NCBI RefSeq assembly: GCF_004348995.1
Contig: NZ_SMKQ01000036.1
Span: 1-53,190, forward strand
Length of the DNA: 53,190 bases
DNA from: Nonomuraea terrae
GTDB taxonomy: Bacteria; Actinomycetota; Actinomycetes; Streptosporangiales; Streptosporangiaceae
Direction of reading: 5' to 3'
The translations under genes and the position numbers were made by a program. The notes under the pieces were generated by a model that was not told the DNA's origin, made no database searches, and was given only the letters and a program-made list of their open reading frames with translations. Shown here in pieces: positions 39,636-47,438 of this stretch (within the stretch, counting starts at the first letter, position 1; each line of letters opens with the position of its first letter).

Positions 39636-41800
39636 ACACCCGCACCCGGCCGCCCGGCCCGGCGACCGCCGGCCCGCCCCTGCGCCGGCTCGGGTTCCTC
39701 CTCGTCCGCCACCGCAGGCTCGTCCTGTCCTTGGCCCTGGCCCTGCTGGTCGCCGCCGGCGTGTCAGCGGCCGGGGCGGTGCCGCGGCTGTCCCTGGCCA
39801 GGTTCGAGGCCCCGGGCTCGGAGTCGGACCGCGCGCAGGCCGAGCTGCAGGCCCGCTTCGGCACCGGCAGCCCCGACATGATCTTCCTGGTGACCGCCAG
39901 GACCGGCACTGTCGACGATCCCGCGATCGAGGCGGCGGGCCGCGAGCTGACCGCCCGCGTCGCCCGCGCGGACGGCGTCGCCGAGGCCGCCTCCTACTGG
40001 ACCCGCGGCCGGCCCGTCACCCTGCGCAGCGAGGACGGCCGGCACGCGCTCATCCTCGTCCGCGTCCCCGGAGACGCCGACCACGTGCGCGCCGGCGTCC
40101 TGCCCCGGCTCGTCCCCGAGATCACCGAGGGCACCGAGCTGCTCCAGGTGCGGGCCGGGGGAGGGGAGGAGGTCTTCCGCGAGACCGTGCCCCTGTCGCG
40201 GCAGGACTTCGTCCGCGCCGAGCTGATCATCTTCCCGCTGGCGTTCGTGCTGCTCTGGCTCTACCAGCGGCGCGTCATGGCCGCGCTGGTGCCGATCCTG
40301 GCCGGCGTGTACGCCATGGTGATCGGCCTGGCGCTGCTGGCCGGCGTGCTGGCGTTCGCCGAGATCTCGACCTTCGCCCTCAACCTGACCCTGGCCATGG
40401 GCCTCGGTCTCGGCATCGACTACTGCCTGTTCGTCGTCCATCGCTTCCGCGAGGAGGTCCGGCGCGGCGCCGACCGGGCGGCGGCGGTCGCCGGTGCCGT
40501 CGAGCACGCGGGCAGGACCGTGCTGTTCAGCGGGCTCACCGTGGCGGCCTCACTCGCGGTGCTGTTCGTGCTGCCCTTCGACTTCCTGCGCTCCTTCGCG
40601 TACGCGGGCGTCGCCGTGGTCATCGGCGGCCTGGTCGCGGCGGTCCTCGTGCTGCCCGCCGTGCTCGCCTCGATCGGCGGCACGATGCTGCCCGGGCGCG
40701 AGCGGCCCGAGCGCGAGAACGGCCTCTGGCACGGCCTGGCCACCCGGGTGATGCGCCGGCCGCTGGTGTCCGGGGGCGTGGCCACGGCGCTGCTGCTGGT
40801 GCTCGCCTCGCCGTTCCTCGGCCTGCGCTTCGGCGTGGCCGACGACCGCGTCCTGCCGCCGCAGGCGTCGTCGCGGCAGACCCAGGAGGTGATCCGGCAG
40901 ACGTTCCCCGCCGAGGAGACCGACGCCATCCAGCTCGTCTCGCGGGACGCCGTGACCGCCGACGTCACCTCGTACGCCACTGCCCTGTCGAGGCTGCCCG
41001 GCGTCGCCCAGGTGGACACGGCGGAGGGCTCGTTCGCCGGCGGCGCGCGCATGGGCGGCGGCGACCCCGCGAGGTTCCGGGGCGACGGCACGTGGTTGTC
41101 CGTGGTGCCCTCCGCCGCCGCCCTCGCCGACGACCCCGTCCGCCTGGTCGGGGCCGTACGCGCGGTCGAGCCGCCGTTCCCGGTGCTGGTCGGCGGCTAC
41201 CCGGCCGAGCTGGCCGACTACCGCGCCTCCGTGGTCGACCGGCTCCCGCTGGTGATCGGGCTCATGCTCGTCATCACGTTCGCGGTGCTGTACGTCATGA
41301 CGAGGAGCGTGCTCATCCCGCTCAAGGCGACCCTGCTGAACGTCCTCAGCCTCGCCGTCATGTCCGGCGTCCTCGTCTGGGTCTTCCAGGACGGCAACCT
41401 GTCGGGCCTGCTCGGTTTCACCGCGACGGGCACGCTCGACCCCAGCATCCCGATCCTCATGCTCTGCGTCGCCTACGGACTGTCCATGGACTACGAGGTC
41501 TTCCTGCTCTCCCGCATCAAGGAGGAGTACGACAGGACCGGCGACACCGAGCGGGCGGTCGCCGCCGGGCTGCAGCGCGGCGCGCCGCTGATCACCGCTG
41601 CGGGCGGCATCCTGGCGCTCACGTTCGCCGCGTACGCCACGGCGGAGGTGATGTTCGTGCAGATGCTGGGCGTCGGCATGGCGGTGGCCGTGCTGGTGGA
41701 CGCCACGGTGATCAGGGCGGTGCTGGTGCCGAGCCTCATGCGCCTGGCGGGTCCGCTCAACTGGTGGCCGAAAGGTCGCGCGACCACACCTGGTCGGTGA
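39626..41800 (+). CDS. MMPL-family (RND-type) transporter, 724 aa
   Basis: Proton-driven exporter of hydrophobic compounds or lipids in the cytoplasmic membrane. There are two repeats, each with one TM (near residues 27-48 and 383-402), a large extracytoplasmic porter loop and five more TMs. The proton-relay motifs are GLGLGIDYCLFVVHRFREE (near residue 260) and VAYGLSMDYEVFLLSRIKEEY (near 618), split by normal variation, each with the essential Asp-Tyr pair. It is compact like the actinobacterial 720-residue MMPLs and has no C-terminal D-domain. Controlled by position by the divergent TetR. The cargo is unknown. Confidence 0.93.
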   Translation: MAVNTRTRPPGPATAGPPLRRLGFLLVRHRRLVLSLALALLVAAGVSAAGAVPRLSLARFEAPGSESDRAQAELQARFGTGSPDMIFLVTARTGTVDDPAIEAAGRELTARVARADGVAEAASYWTRGRPVTLRSEDGRHALILVRVPGDADHVRAGVLPRLVPEITEGTELLQVRAGGGEEVFRETVPLSRQDFVRAELIIFPLAFVLLWLYQRRVMAALVPILAGVYAMVIGLALLAGVLAFAEISTFALNLTLAMGLGLGIDYCLFVVHRFREEVRRGADRAAAVAGAVEHAGRTVLFSGLTVAASLAVLFVLPFDFLRSFAYAGVAVVIGGLVAAVLVLPAVLASIGGTMLPGRERPERENGLWHGLATRVMRRPLVSGGVATALLLVLASPFLGLRFGVADDRVLPPQASSRQTQEVIRQTFPAEETDAIQLVSRDAVTADVTSYATALSRLPGVAQVDTAEGSFAGGARMGGGDPARFRGDGTWLSVVPSAAALADDPVRLVGAVRAVEPPFPVLVGGYPAELADYRASVVDRLPLVIGLMLVITFAVLYVMTRSVLIPLKATLLNVLSLAVMSGVLVWVFQDGNLSGLLGFTATGTLDPSIPILMLCVAYGLSMDYEVFLLSRIKEEYDRTGDTERAVAAGLQRGAPLITAAGGILALTFAAYATAEVMFVQMLGVGMAVAVLVDATVIRAVLVPSLMRLAGPLNWWPKGRATTPGR

Positions 41801-42680
41801 CCTCGACGCCGTTCTCGACGCCCTTCTCCTCCGACTCCAGCGTGAACCCGGCCGCCTGGTAGATGCGCCGCGCGCTCACCAGGCTGTCGCGTGTCCACAG
41901 GGTGATGCGCTTGCAGCCCATGGCGCGGGCGTGGCGCAGGCACTCGTCGACGAGCCGCCGCCCGATGCCATGGCCGCGGGCGGACGGCTCGACCAGCAGC
42001 ATCCGCAGCTTGGCCGTCGTGTCGTCCTGCCGCACGCAGAACACGCAGCCGGCGCGTTCGCCGTCGACCTCGGCGATCCAGCCGGCGTCGCGCGAGAGGT
42101 CCAGCTCGCCGACGATGCGGGCGACGAGCTGCTCGAAGTCGATACCCCAGCCGTACTCGGAGCTGTAGAGCTCGCCGTGGCGGAAGACCACCCAGCCGAG
42201 ATCGCCAGGACGCGACGGCCTGATCACCACCGCCTCCTGCTTCTCCTCCGCGCCGAGCAGCCGCCTGATCGCCGCCATGCTGGAGACCAGCCGCTCCTGG
42301 TCGGGCCCGGGCAGCCCGGCCAGCAGCCGGTCGATCTCCTCGCTCTGGCGCCGGTCCAGCCCGGCGAAGACCTCGGCACCCGCCGGGGTGAGCTTGACGA
42401 GCTGCCGGCGCGCGTCGGCAGCCGACCGCTCCCGGGCGACCAGCCCGTCGCCCTCGAAGCGGGTGAGGATGCGGCTGAGGTAGCCCGCGTCCAGGCCGAG
42501 CAGCCCGCGCAGCTCGCCGGTCTCCATCGAGCCGGTCCGGGCCAGCTCGAAGAGCACCCTCACCTCGGTCAGTGAGTACGGGGAGTCGAGCATCCCCGTC
42601 TGGAGCGCGCCGATCACTTTCGTATAGAACCGGTTGAAGGCCCTGACCTCAGAGACATTTGACTCTGTCAACGAATTCAT
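41757..42680 (-). CDS. Fused MarR regulator and GNAT acetyltransferase, 307 aa
   Basis: The N-terminal half (residues 1-150) is a MarR winged helix: YSLTEVRVLFELARTGSM, recognition part GYLSRILTRFEGDGLV, wing RSAADARRQLVKLTPAG. The C-terminal half (155-300) is a GNAT domain with acetyl-CoA loop VEPSARGHGIGRRLVDECL and the ending SARRIYQAAGFTLESEE. Such fusions are known in bacteria and may acetylate small molecules while regulating their genes. The ATG at 42680 is used, since an earlier Met at 42728 would overlap the divergent gene. The 3' end overlaps the MMPL gene by 44 bases, tail to tail. TTGAC-TCT-GTCAA upstream (42658-42670) may be its operator. Confidence 0.9.
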   Translation of the reverse strand: MNSLTESNVSEVRAFNRFYTKVIGALQTGMLDSPYSLTEVRVLFELARTGSMETGELRGLLGLDAGYLSRILTRFEGDGLVARERSAADARRQLVKLTPAGAEVFAGLDRRQSEEIDRLLAGLPGPDQERLVSSMAAIRRLLGAEEKQEAVVIRPSRPGDLGWVVFRHGELYSSEYGWGIDFEQLVARIVGELDLSRDAGWIAEVDGERAGCVFCVRQDDTTAKLRMLLVEPSARGHGIGRRLVDECLRHARAMGCKRITLWTRDSLVSARRIYQAAGFTLESEEKGVENGVEVTDQVWSRDLSATS

Positions 42681-42711
42681 TGCTTCAGTCAACCATAGGA
42701 GGATCCCCGCT

Positions 42712-43614
42712 GTGAAGAGCGTGTTCATCGGCGGCTACGGCCCGGGCATCGTCATGATCGGCGGCGGCCTCACCAGAGTCGCCTCACCGTCGTTCCTGGC
42801 CGTCCATCCCACCCAGCGGGTGCTGTACGCCGTGGGGGAGCTCGAACGCGGCTGGCTCACCGCCTACGAGGTGGAGCGGAGTCCCGCGCCTCTGGACGAG
42901 CGGCCGAGCGAGGGCGACAGCCCTTGTCACGTCGCCGTGGACCCCGAGGGAGCGCTGCTGGCGGTGGCCAACTACGGCGACGGCACGGCCACCCTCTACC
43001 GGCTCGACGAGCGCGGCGCGTTCGCGGGCGATCCGATCGTGCTGCGTCACGAGGGCTCCGGCCCGAACGCCGAGCGCCAGGAGGGCCCCCACGCCCACCA
43101 GGCCGTCTTCCACGACGGCCTGCTGCACGTCTCCGACCTCGGCACCGACGAGATCCGCCGCTACCGCTACGACGGCACCCCGGTGGAGCCGATCAGGCTG
43201 TCGCCGGGCACCGGCCCGCGCCACTTCGCCTTCTCCGGCTCCCGCCTGTACGTCGCGGGCGAGCTCGACGGCTCGGTCACCCTCATCGACGGCGAGCGCC
43301 GCACGGTCGTCCACGCCAGCCGCCGCCCGGGCGAGAACGCCCCCTCGCACCTGCAGCTGGAGGGCGACCTCGTCTATGTCGCCAACCGCGGCCCCAACAC
43401 CATCTCGGTGCTGCGCGCCGCCGACCTGTCGCCGGTGGGCGAGGTGCCCTCGGGCGGCGACTGGCCGCGCCACTTCGCCATCGACGGCGACCGCATGTAC
43501 GTGGCCAACCAGCACTCCGACCAGGTGACCGTCTTCGCGCTGCGCGGCGGCCTCCCCGAGCCGACCGGGGAGGCGTACGACGTCGACAGCCCCGCCTGCG
43601 TGCTGATCAGCTGA
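42712..43614 (+). CDS. Lactonase-family (6-phosphogluconolactonase-like) beta-propeller, 300 aa
   Basis: Seven-bladed propeller of the YbhE/lactonase family, which hydrolyses sugar lactones such as 6-phosphogluconolactone. Family blocks: FLAVHPTQRVLYAVGE, CHVAVDPEGALLAVANYGDGTATLYRLD (split by variation), GPHAHQAVF, GPRHFAFSGSRLYV, SHLQLEGDLVYVANRGPNTISVL and WPRHFAIDGDRMYVANQHSD. It is a little shorter than the usual 330-350. The GTG start has AGGAGG nine bases upstream. It is divergent from the MarR-GNAT gene and probably controlled by it. The 3' end overlaps glpK by eight bases, tail to tail. Confidence 0.88.
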   Translation: MKSVFIGGYGPGIVMIGGGLTRVASPSFLAVHPTQRVLYAVGELERGWLTAYEVERSPAPLDERPSEGDSPCHVAVDPEGALLAVANYGDGTATLYRLDERGAFAGDPIVLRHEGSGPNAERQEGPHAHQAVFHDGLLHVSDLGTDEIRRYRYDGTPVEPIRLSPGTGPRHFAFSGSRLYVAGELDGSVTLIDGERRTVVHASRRPGENAPSHLQLEGDLVYVANRGPNTISVLRAADLSPVGEVPSGGDWPRHFAIDGDRMYVANQHSDQVTVFALRGGLPEPTGEAYDVDSPACVLIS

Positions 43615-45079
43615 GCGGCCGGGCGGCGGCCGTGGTCAGTCCCACCGCCGCCCGCCACCGCTTGTATCCGGCGTCGTCGGCCTGCTCGGGCTCGAAGCGC
43701 CGGTCGAGGTGCCAGGTCTGGCGCAGCTCGGCCTTCGACCCCCACACGCCGGCGCCCAGCCCCGCCAGGAACGCCGCCCCCAGCGCGGTCGTCTCCTGGA
43801 TCGCCGGCCGCTCCACCGGTGTGCCGAGCTGGTCGGCCTGCAGCTGCATGAGCAGGTTGTTGACGCTGGCCCCGCCGTCGGCCTTGAGCACCGGCGCCGA
43901 GCCCGCGGTCATCGCCTCCACCACGTCGCGCACCTCGTACGCGATCGCCTCCAGGGTGGCCCTGACCAGGTGCGCCCGCGTCGTGCCGCGCGTGATGCCG
44001 GTGATCAGGCCGCGCGCGTCCGGCTCCCAGTGCGGGGCGCCCAGCCCGGTCAGCGCCGGTACGAACACCACGCCGCCGGTGTCGGGCACCGTGCGGGCCA
44101 GCGCCTCCGACTCCGCCGCGGTGCCGAGCACCCCGAGCCCGTCGCACAGCCACTGCACGGCCGCCCCGGTCACGAAGATCGACCCCTCCAGGGCGAACGT
44201 GCGCTCGCCGGACGGCGTCTGCCAGGCCACCGTGGTCAGCAGCCCCGACTCCGAGCGCGCGATCTCGCCGCCCAGGTTGGTCAGGACGAACGAGCCCGTG
44301 CCGTAGGTGCACTTCACGTCACCCACGTCGAAGCAGGTCTGCCCGAACAGCGCCGCCTGCTGGTCGCCGGCCACCCCGCTGATCGGCAGGTCGAGCCCCA
44401 GGAAGGCCCCCGGATCCGTACTCCCCAGCGGGCCGTAGTTGGGCACGATCTCCGGCAGGGCCGACTCCGGCACGCCGAACAGCTCGCACAGCTCCGGCTC
44501 CCAGGCGCCGGACTCCAGGCCGTACAGCAGCGTCCGGGAGGCGTTGGACGGGTCGGTCACGTGCCGCGCGCCCGCCGTCATCCGGGCGATCAGGTACGAA
44601 TCCACCGTCCCTATCGCCACATTTCCGGACTCGACCCCTTCCCACAGCCCGGGGTCGTTCTCGGCCAGCCAGCTGAGTTTGGTCGCCGTGAAGTACGGGT
44701 CGAGCCGCAGCCCGGTCAGCTCCGATATGCGCGGTTCGTGGCCCGCCTCGCGCAGCCGTAGGCATTGCTCGGCCGTGCGGCGGTCCTGCCAGACGACGGC
44801 CCGGCGCGGCGCGGCCAGCGTCCGGCGGTCCCACAGCACCGCGGTCTCGCGCTGGTTGGTGATGCCGACGCAGGCCGGCGACGCCGCGGCGCCGCTCAGC
44901 GCGGCGGCGCAGGCCGCCAGCGTCGCCTGCCAGATGTCCTCGGGATTGTGCTCGACCCAGCCGGGCCGGGGGAAGTGCTGAGCGAACTCCTCGTATCCCT
45001 TGGTTTCGATATGTCCGTTATCGGTGACGACGACTGCTGTGACCCCCGTCGTCCCGGCGTCGATGGCCAGCACGCTCAT
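43607..45079 (-). CDS. glpK: Glycerol kinase-type FGGY kinase, 490 aa
   Basis: FGGY kinase that phosphorylates glycerol to glycerol 3-phosphate. The ATP loop is AIDAGTTGVTAVVVTDNG (residues 4-21). Glycerol contacts are ITNQRETAVLWDRRT and DSYLIARMTAG, the FGGY signature region is YGTGSFVLTN, and a further motif is GVAGDQQAALFGQ with the catalytic Asp. Near the C-terminus it has KADGGASVNNLLMQLQAD. GGGAGGAAA lies before the ATG. No glpF or glpD is adjacent. It is divergent from pfk across a 131-base gap with a DasR-like palindrome 45 bases upstream of this start, so control by a GntR/DasR-type regulator is likely. Confidence 0.9.
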   Translation of the reverse strand: MSVLAIDAGTTGVTAVVVTDNGHIETKGYEEFAQHFPRPGWVEHNPEDIWQATLAACAAALSGAAASPACVGITNQRETAVLWDRRTLAAPRRAVVWQDRRTAEQCLRLREAGHEPRISELTGLRLDPYFTATKLSWLAENDPGLWEGVESGNVAIGTVDSYLIARMTAGARHVTDPSNASRTLLYGLESGAWEPELCELFGVPESALPEIVPNYGPLGSTDPGAFLGLDLPISGVAGDQQAALFGQTCFDVGDVKCTYGTGSFVLTNLGGEIARSESGLLTTVAWQTPSGERTFALEGSIFVTGAAVQWLCDGLGVLGTAAESEALARTVPDTGGVVFVPALTGLGAPHWEPDARGLITGITRGTTRAHLVRATLEAIAYEVRDVVEAMTAGSAPVLKADGGASVNNLLMQLQADQLGTPVERPAIQETTALGAAFLAGLGAGVWGSKAELRQTWHLDRRFEPEQADDAGYKRWRAAVGLTTAAARPLS

Positions 45080-45124
45080 CGATATTTCCTCCCGTTCGAG
45101 GTTCGGCCGGTGTGCCCTGGCGTT

Positions 45125-45136
45125 TGGTCTAGACCA
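45125..45136. promoter_or_regulatory. DasR-like operator TGGTCTAGACCA
   Basis: A perfect 12-base palindrome matching the core of the HutC/DasR responsive element, in the longer context TTTGGTCTAGACCACT (45123-45138). It lies between the divergent glpK (45 bases) and pfk (74 bases) starts, so it can serve both. DasR in Streptomyces is released by glucosamine 6-phosphate. Confidence 0.7.
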
Positions 45137-45157
45137 CTGGCTGTGATGGAGGGCACA

Positions 45158-45292
45158 ATGCGAGTCTGTCATCAGCACTGGTTCGTGACCCTCATCGGGA
45201 GGAACCCGCCATGCGTATTGGAGTGCTCACCGGAGGCGGCGACTGCCCCGGGCTCAACGCCGTCATCAGGGCAGTGGTGCGTAAGGGGGTGA
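45158..45292 (+). other. Possible upstream ORF (44 aa) overlapping pfk
   Basis: An ATG at 45158 with GGAGGG four bases before it opens the frame MRVCHQHWFV, which runs through the pfk ribosome site and ends at a TGA inside pfk in another frame. It could lower or couple pfk translation. It could equally be chance; the evidence is the strong ribosome site only. Confidence 0.3.
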
Positions 45293-46236
45293 GCGTCCAC
45301 GGCCACGAGTTCGTGGGTTTCCGTGACGGCTGGCGCGGCCCCCTCGAAGGCGACACGATGCCGCTCGACATCCAGGCCGTGCGGGGCATCCTGCCGCGTG
45401 GCGGCACGATCCTCGGCTCCTCCCGCACCAACCCCATCAAGATGGAGGGCGGCGTCGACCGGATCAAGGAGAACCTGTCAGCCGCCGGAGTGGACGCGCT
45501 GATCGCCATCGGCGGCGAGGACACCCTCGGCGTCGCCCGGCAGCTCTACGAACGCGACGTCAACGTCGTGGGCGTGCCCAAGACCATCGACAACGACCTG
45601 TCGGGCACCGACTACACCTTCGGCTTCGACACCGCCGTCAACATCGCGACGGAGGCCATCGACCGGCTGCACACCACGGCCGAGTCCCACCACCGGGCGC
45701 TCATCTGCGAGGTCATGGGCCGCCACGCCGGCTGGATCGCCCTGCACGCGGGCATGGCGGGCGGCGCCAACGTCATCCTCATCCCGGAGAAGCCGTTCGA
45801 CATCGACCGGGTCTGCGAGTACGTCGAGTCGCGCTTCCGCACCCGTTACTCGCCGATCATCGTGGTCGCCGAGGGCGCCCATCCGATCGAGGGCCAGATG
45901 GAGCTGCAGGCCGGCACGCTCGACGCGTTCGGCCACGTACGGCTCGGCGGCATCGGCGAGGCGCTGGCCAAGGAGATCGAGAAGCGCACCGGCAAGGAGG
46001 CCCGCACCACGGTGCTCGGCCACATCCAGCGCGGCGGCACCCCGACGGCCTACGACCGCGTGCTGGCCACCCGGTTCGGGCTGCAGGCGATCGACGCGGC
46101 GCACGAGGGCGACTACGGCATCATGGTCGCGCTGCGCGGCACCGACATCGTCCGCGTCGGGCTCGACGAGGCCACCGCCGAGCTGAAGACCGTGCCGGTC
46201 TCGCGCTACGAGGAAGCCGAGGTGTTCTTCGGCTGA
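45211..46236 (+). CDS. pfp: 6-phosphofructokinase, predicted pyrophosphate-dependent, 341 aa
   Basis: PFKA-family enzyme acting on fructose 6-phosphate: GVLTGGGDCPGLNAVIRA at the start, catalytic PKTIDNDL, and substrate motifs EVMGRHAGWIAL and LGHIQRGGTPTAYDR. The phosphoryl-donor site has Asp104 (GGEDTLG) and Lys124 (VPKTIDND). In this family Gly104 with Gly124 marks ATP users, while Asp104 with Lys124 marks pyrophosphate users, as in Amycolatopsis methanolica PPi-PFK. A reversible PPi-dependent reaction (EC 2.7.1.90) is therefore predicted. ATCGGGAGG precedes the start. It is divergent from glpK with a shared DasR-like palindrome and ends at a long hairpin. Confidence 0.9.
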   Translation: MRIGVLTGGGDCPGLNAVIRAVVRKGVSVHGHEFVGFRDGWRGPLEGDTMPLDIQAVRGILPRGGTILGSSRTNPIKMEGGVDRIKENLSAAGVDALIAIGGEDTLGVARQLYERDVNVVGVPKTIDNDLSGTDYTFGFDTAVNIATEAIDRLHTTAESHHRALICEVMGRHAGWIALHAGMAGGANVILIPEKPFDIDRVCEYVESRFRTRYSPIIVVAEGAHPIEGQMELQAGTLDAFGHVRLGGIGEALAKEIEKRTGKEARTTVLGHIQRGGTPTAYDRVLATRFGLQAIDAAHEGDYGIMVALRGTDIVRVGLDEATAELKTVPVSRYEEAEVFFG

Positions 46237-46255
46237 AAGCGGTTTGCAAGCGGCC

Positions 46256-46309
46256 GGCCGTACCCTCGGGCGCAGCGGTTCCTCCGCTGCATCCCCTCAG
46301 GGTACGGCC
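46256..46309. terminator. Long two-tier terminator hairpin
   Basis: The outer 11-bp stem GGCCGTACCCT (46256-46266) pairs with AGGGTACGGCC (46299-46309). The inner 7-bp stem GCAGCGG (46272-46278) pairs with CCGCTGC (46284-46290). It lies between the convergent pfk and MHYT genes and can end both transcripts. Confidence 0.75.
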
Positions 46310-46366
46310 CGCGCCGCAGCGAGTCGGCGGCCCACCACACGCGTCGCGAGCCGTGCCCGGGGGAGG

Positions 46367-47221
46367 CTACCTCCGCCTCGGCGCCTGCTGCGCGGGGCGC
46401 GGGGCGGTGCCGTTGTAGAGCAGCTCCTGCTGGTGCTGGGTGGCGCGCCGGCGCAACTGCAGCTTGGCCACGAGCTCGGCGTCCTCCCGCTCCTCCTCCT
46501 CCGACGGCGACAGGATCACCATGAGCAGCATGGTCAGCGTGATCAGGCTGATCACGGTCATGAGCGGGACGAGGAAGTCCAGCGCGTCCGCCCCGCCGAC
46601 CTCGCCGGGCTCGGGGTGCACGGCGACCTGCATGGCGTACATGCCGGTGTAGTGCATCCCGGCCACGGCCGCGCCCATGACGAGGGAGGCGGCGGTGATC
46701 CAGAGGGTCTTCTTGACGCGGAGGGTGAACCACAGCGCCACCGTGGCGGCCACCACGGCGATGCCCACCGAGGCGCCCACCAGCAGCCGGTCGTAGGAGA
46801 CGTGGGCCGACATGTTCATCGCGTACATGCCCAGGTAGTGCATCGAGGCCACGCCGAGGCCGGTGAGCAGGCCCCCGCCGAGCAGCGACGGCAGGCGGCC
46901 CTGGCCGTACGAGACCAGCAGCAGACCGGTGCCGACGACCACGATGGCCACGACCGCGGAGGCCGCGGTGAGCCAGACGTCGTACTTGATCTGGGTGCCG
47001 TTCACCTGGAAACCCATCATCGCGATGAAGTGCATGACCCAGATGCCGGTGCCGCCGATGGAGACGGCGGCGCCGAGCAGCCAGCGCACCCGCGCGCCGC
47101 CGCGCGAGGCGTGGGCCTGCGCGGTGAGGCGCAGCCCGAGCATCGACCCGATGCAGGACATCACGTACGCCAGCACGGGCGTGAGCAGTCCGTAGGTGAA
47201 GTGATTCACAGCAGAGGTCAT
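46367..47221 (-). CDS. Stand-alone MHYT-domain membrane protein, 284 aa
   Basis: Seven-TM protein with the three MHYT repeats: WVMHFIAMMGF (near residue 62), SMHYLGMYAM (near 126) and GMHYTGMYAM (near 188). The His/Met residues are proposed to bind copper and to sense O2, CO or NO. The cytoplasmic C-terminus (residues 238-284) is short, acidic then Gln/Arg-rich, and carries no GGDEF, EAL or kinase domain. Any output must therefore come through a partner protein. AAGGAACC lies before the ATG at 47221. Divergent from thiI; no cognate regulator is adjacent. Confidence 0.92.
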   Translation of the reverse strand: MTSAVNHFTYGLLTPVLAYVMSCIGSMLGLRLTAQAHASRGGARVRWLLGAAVSIGGTGIWVMHFIAMMGFQVNGTQIKYDVWLTAASAVVAIVVVGTGLLLVSYGQGRLPSLLGGGLLTGLGVASMHYLGMYAMNMSAHVSYDRLLVGASVGIAVVAATVALWFTLRVKKTLWITAASLVMGAAVAGMHYTGMYAMQVAVHPEPGEVGGADALDFLVPLMTVISLITLTMLLMVILSPSEEEEREDAELVAKLQLRRRATQHQQELLYNGTAPRPAQQAPRRR

Positions 47222-47438
47222 CGATCGGTTCCTTGCCTTAGGGGTCCGAGGATTCTGGCATCCGAGATGTCCCTTTCGCATGGATAACGCAACTATCTGT
47301 CAACTGGACTGTCCGAAAACATGAAGGTCGTTCACGCCTTCGACATGCGATCGAGCAGGTGCGGGGGGCGGACTAAACTCGATGCGTCGCGACGTTGCCA
47401 TCTAGGCGCGCTTCTCCCCGTCTTCCGGAGGTTCCACC

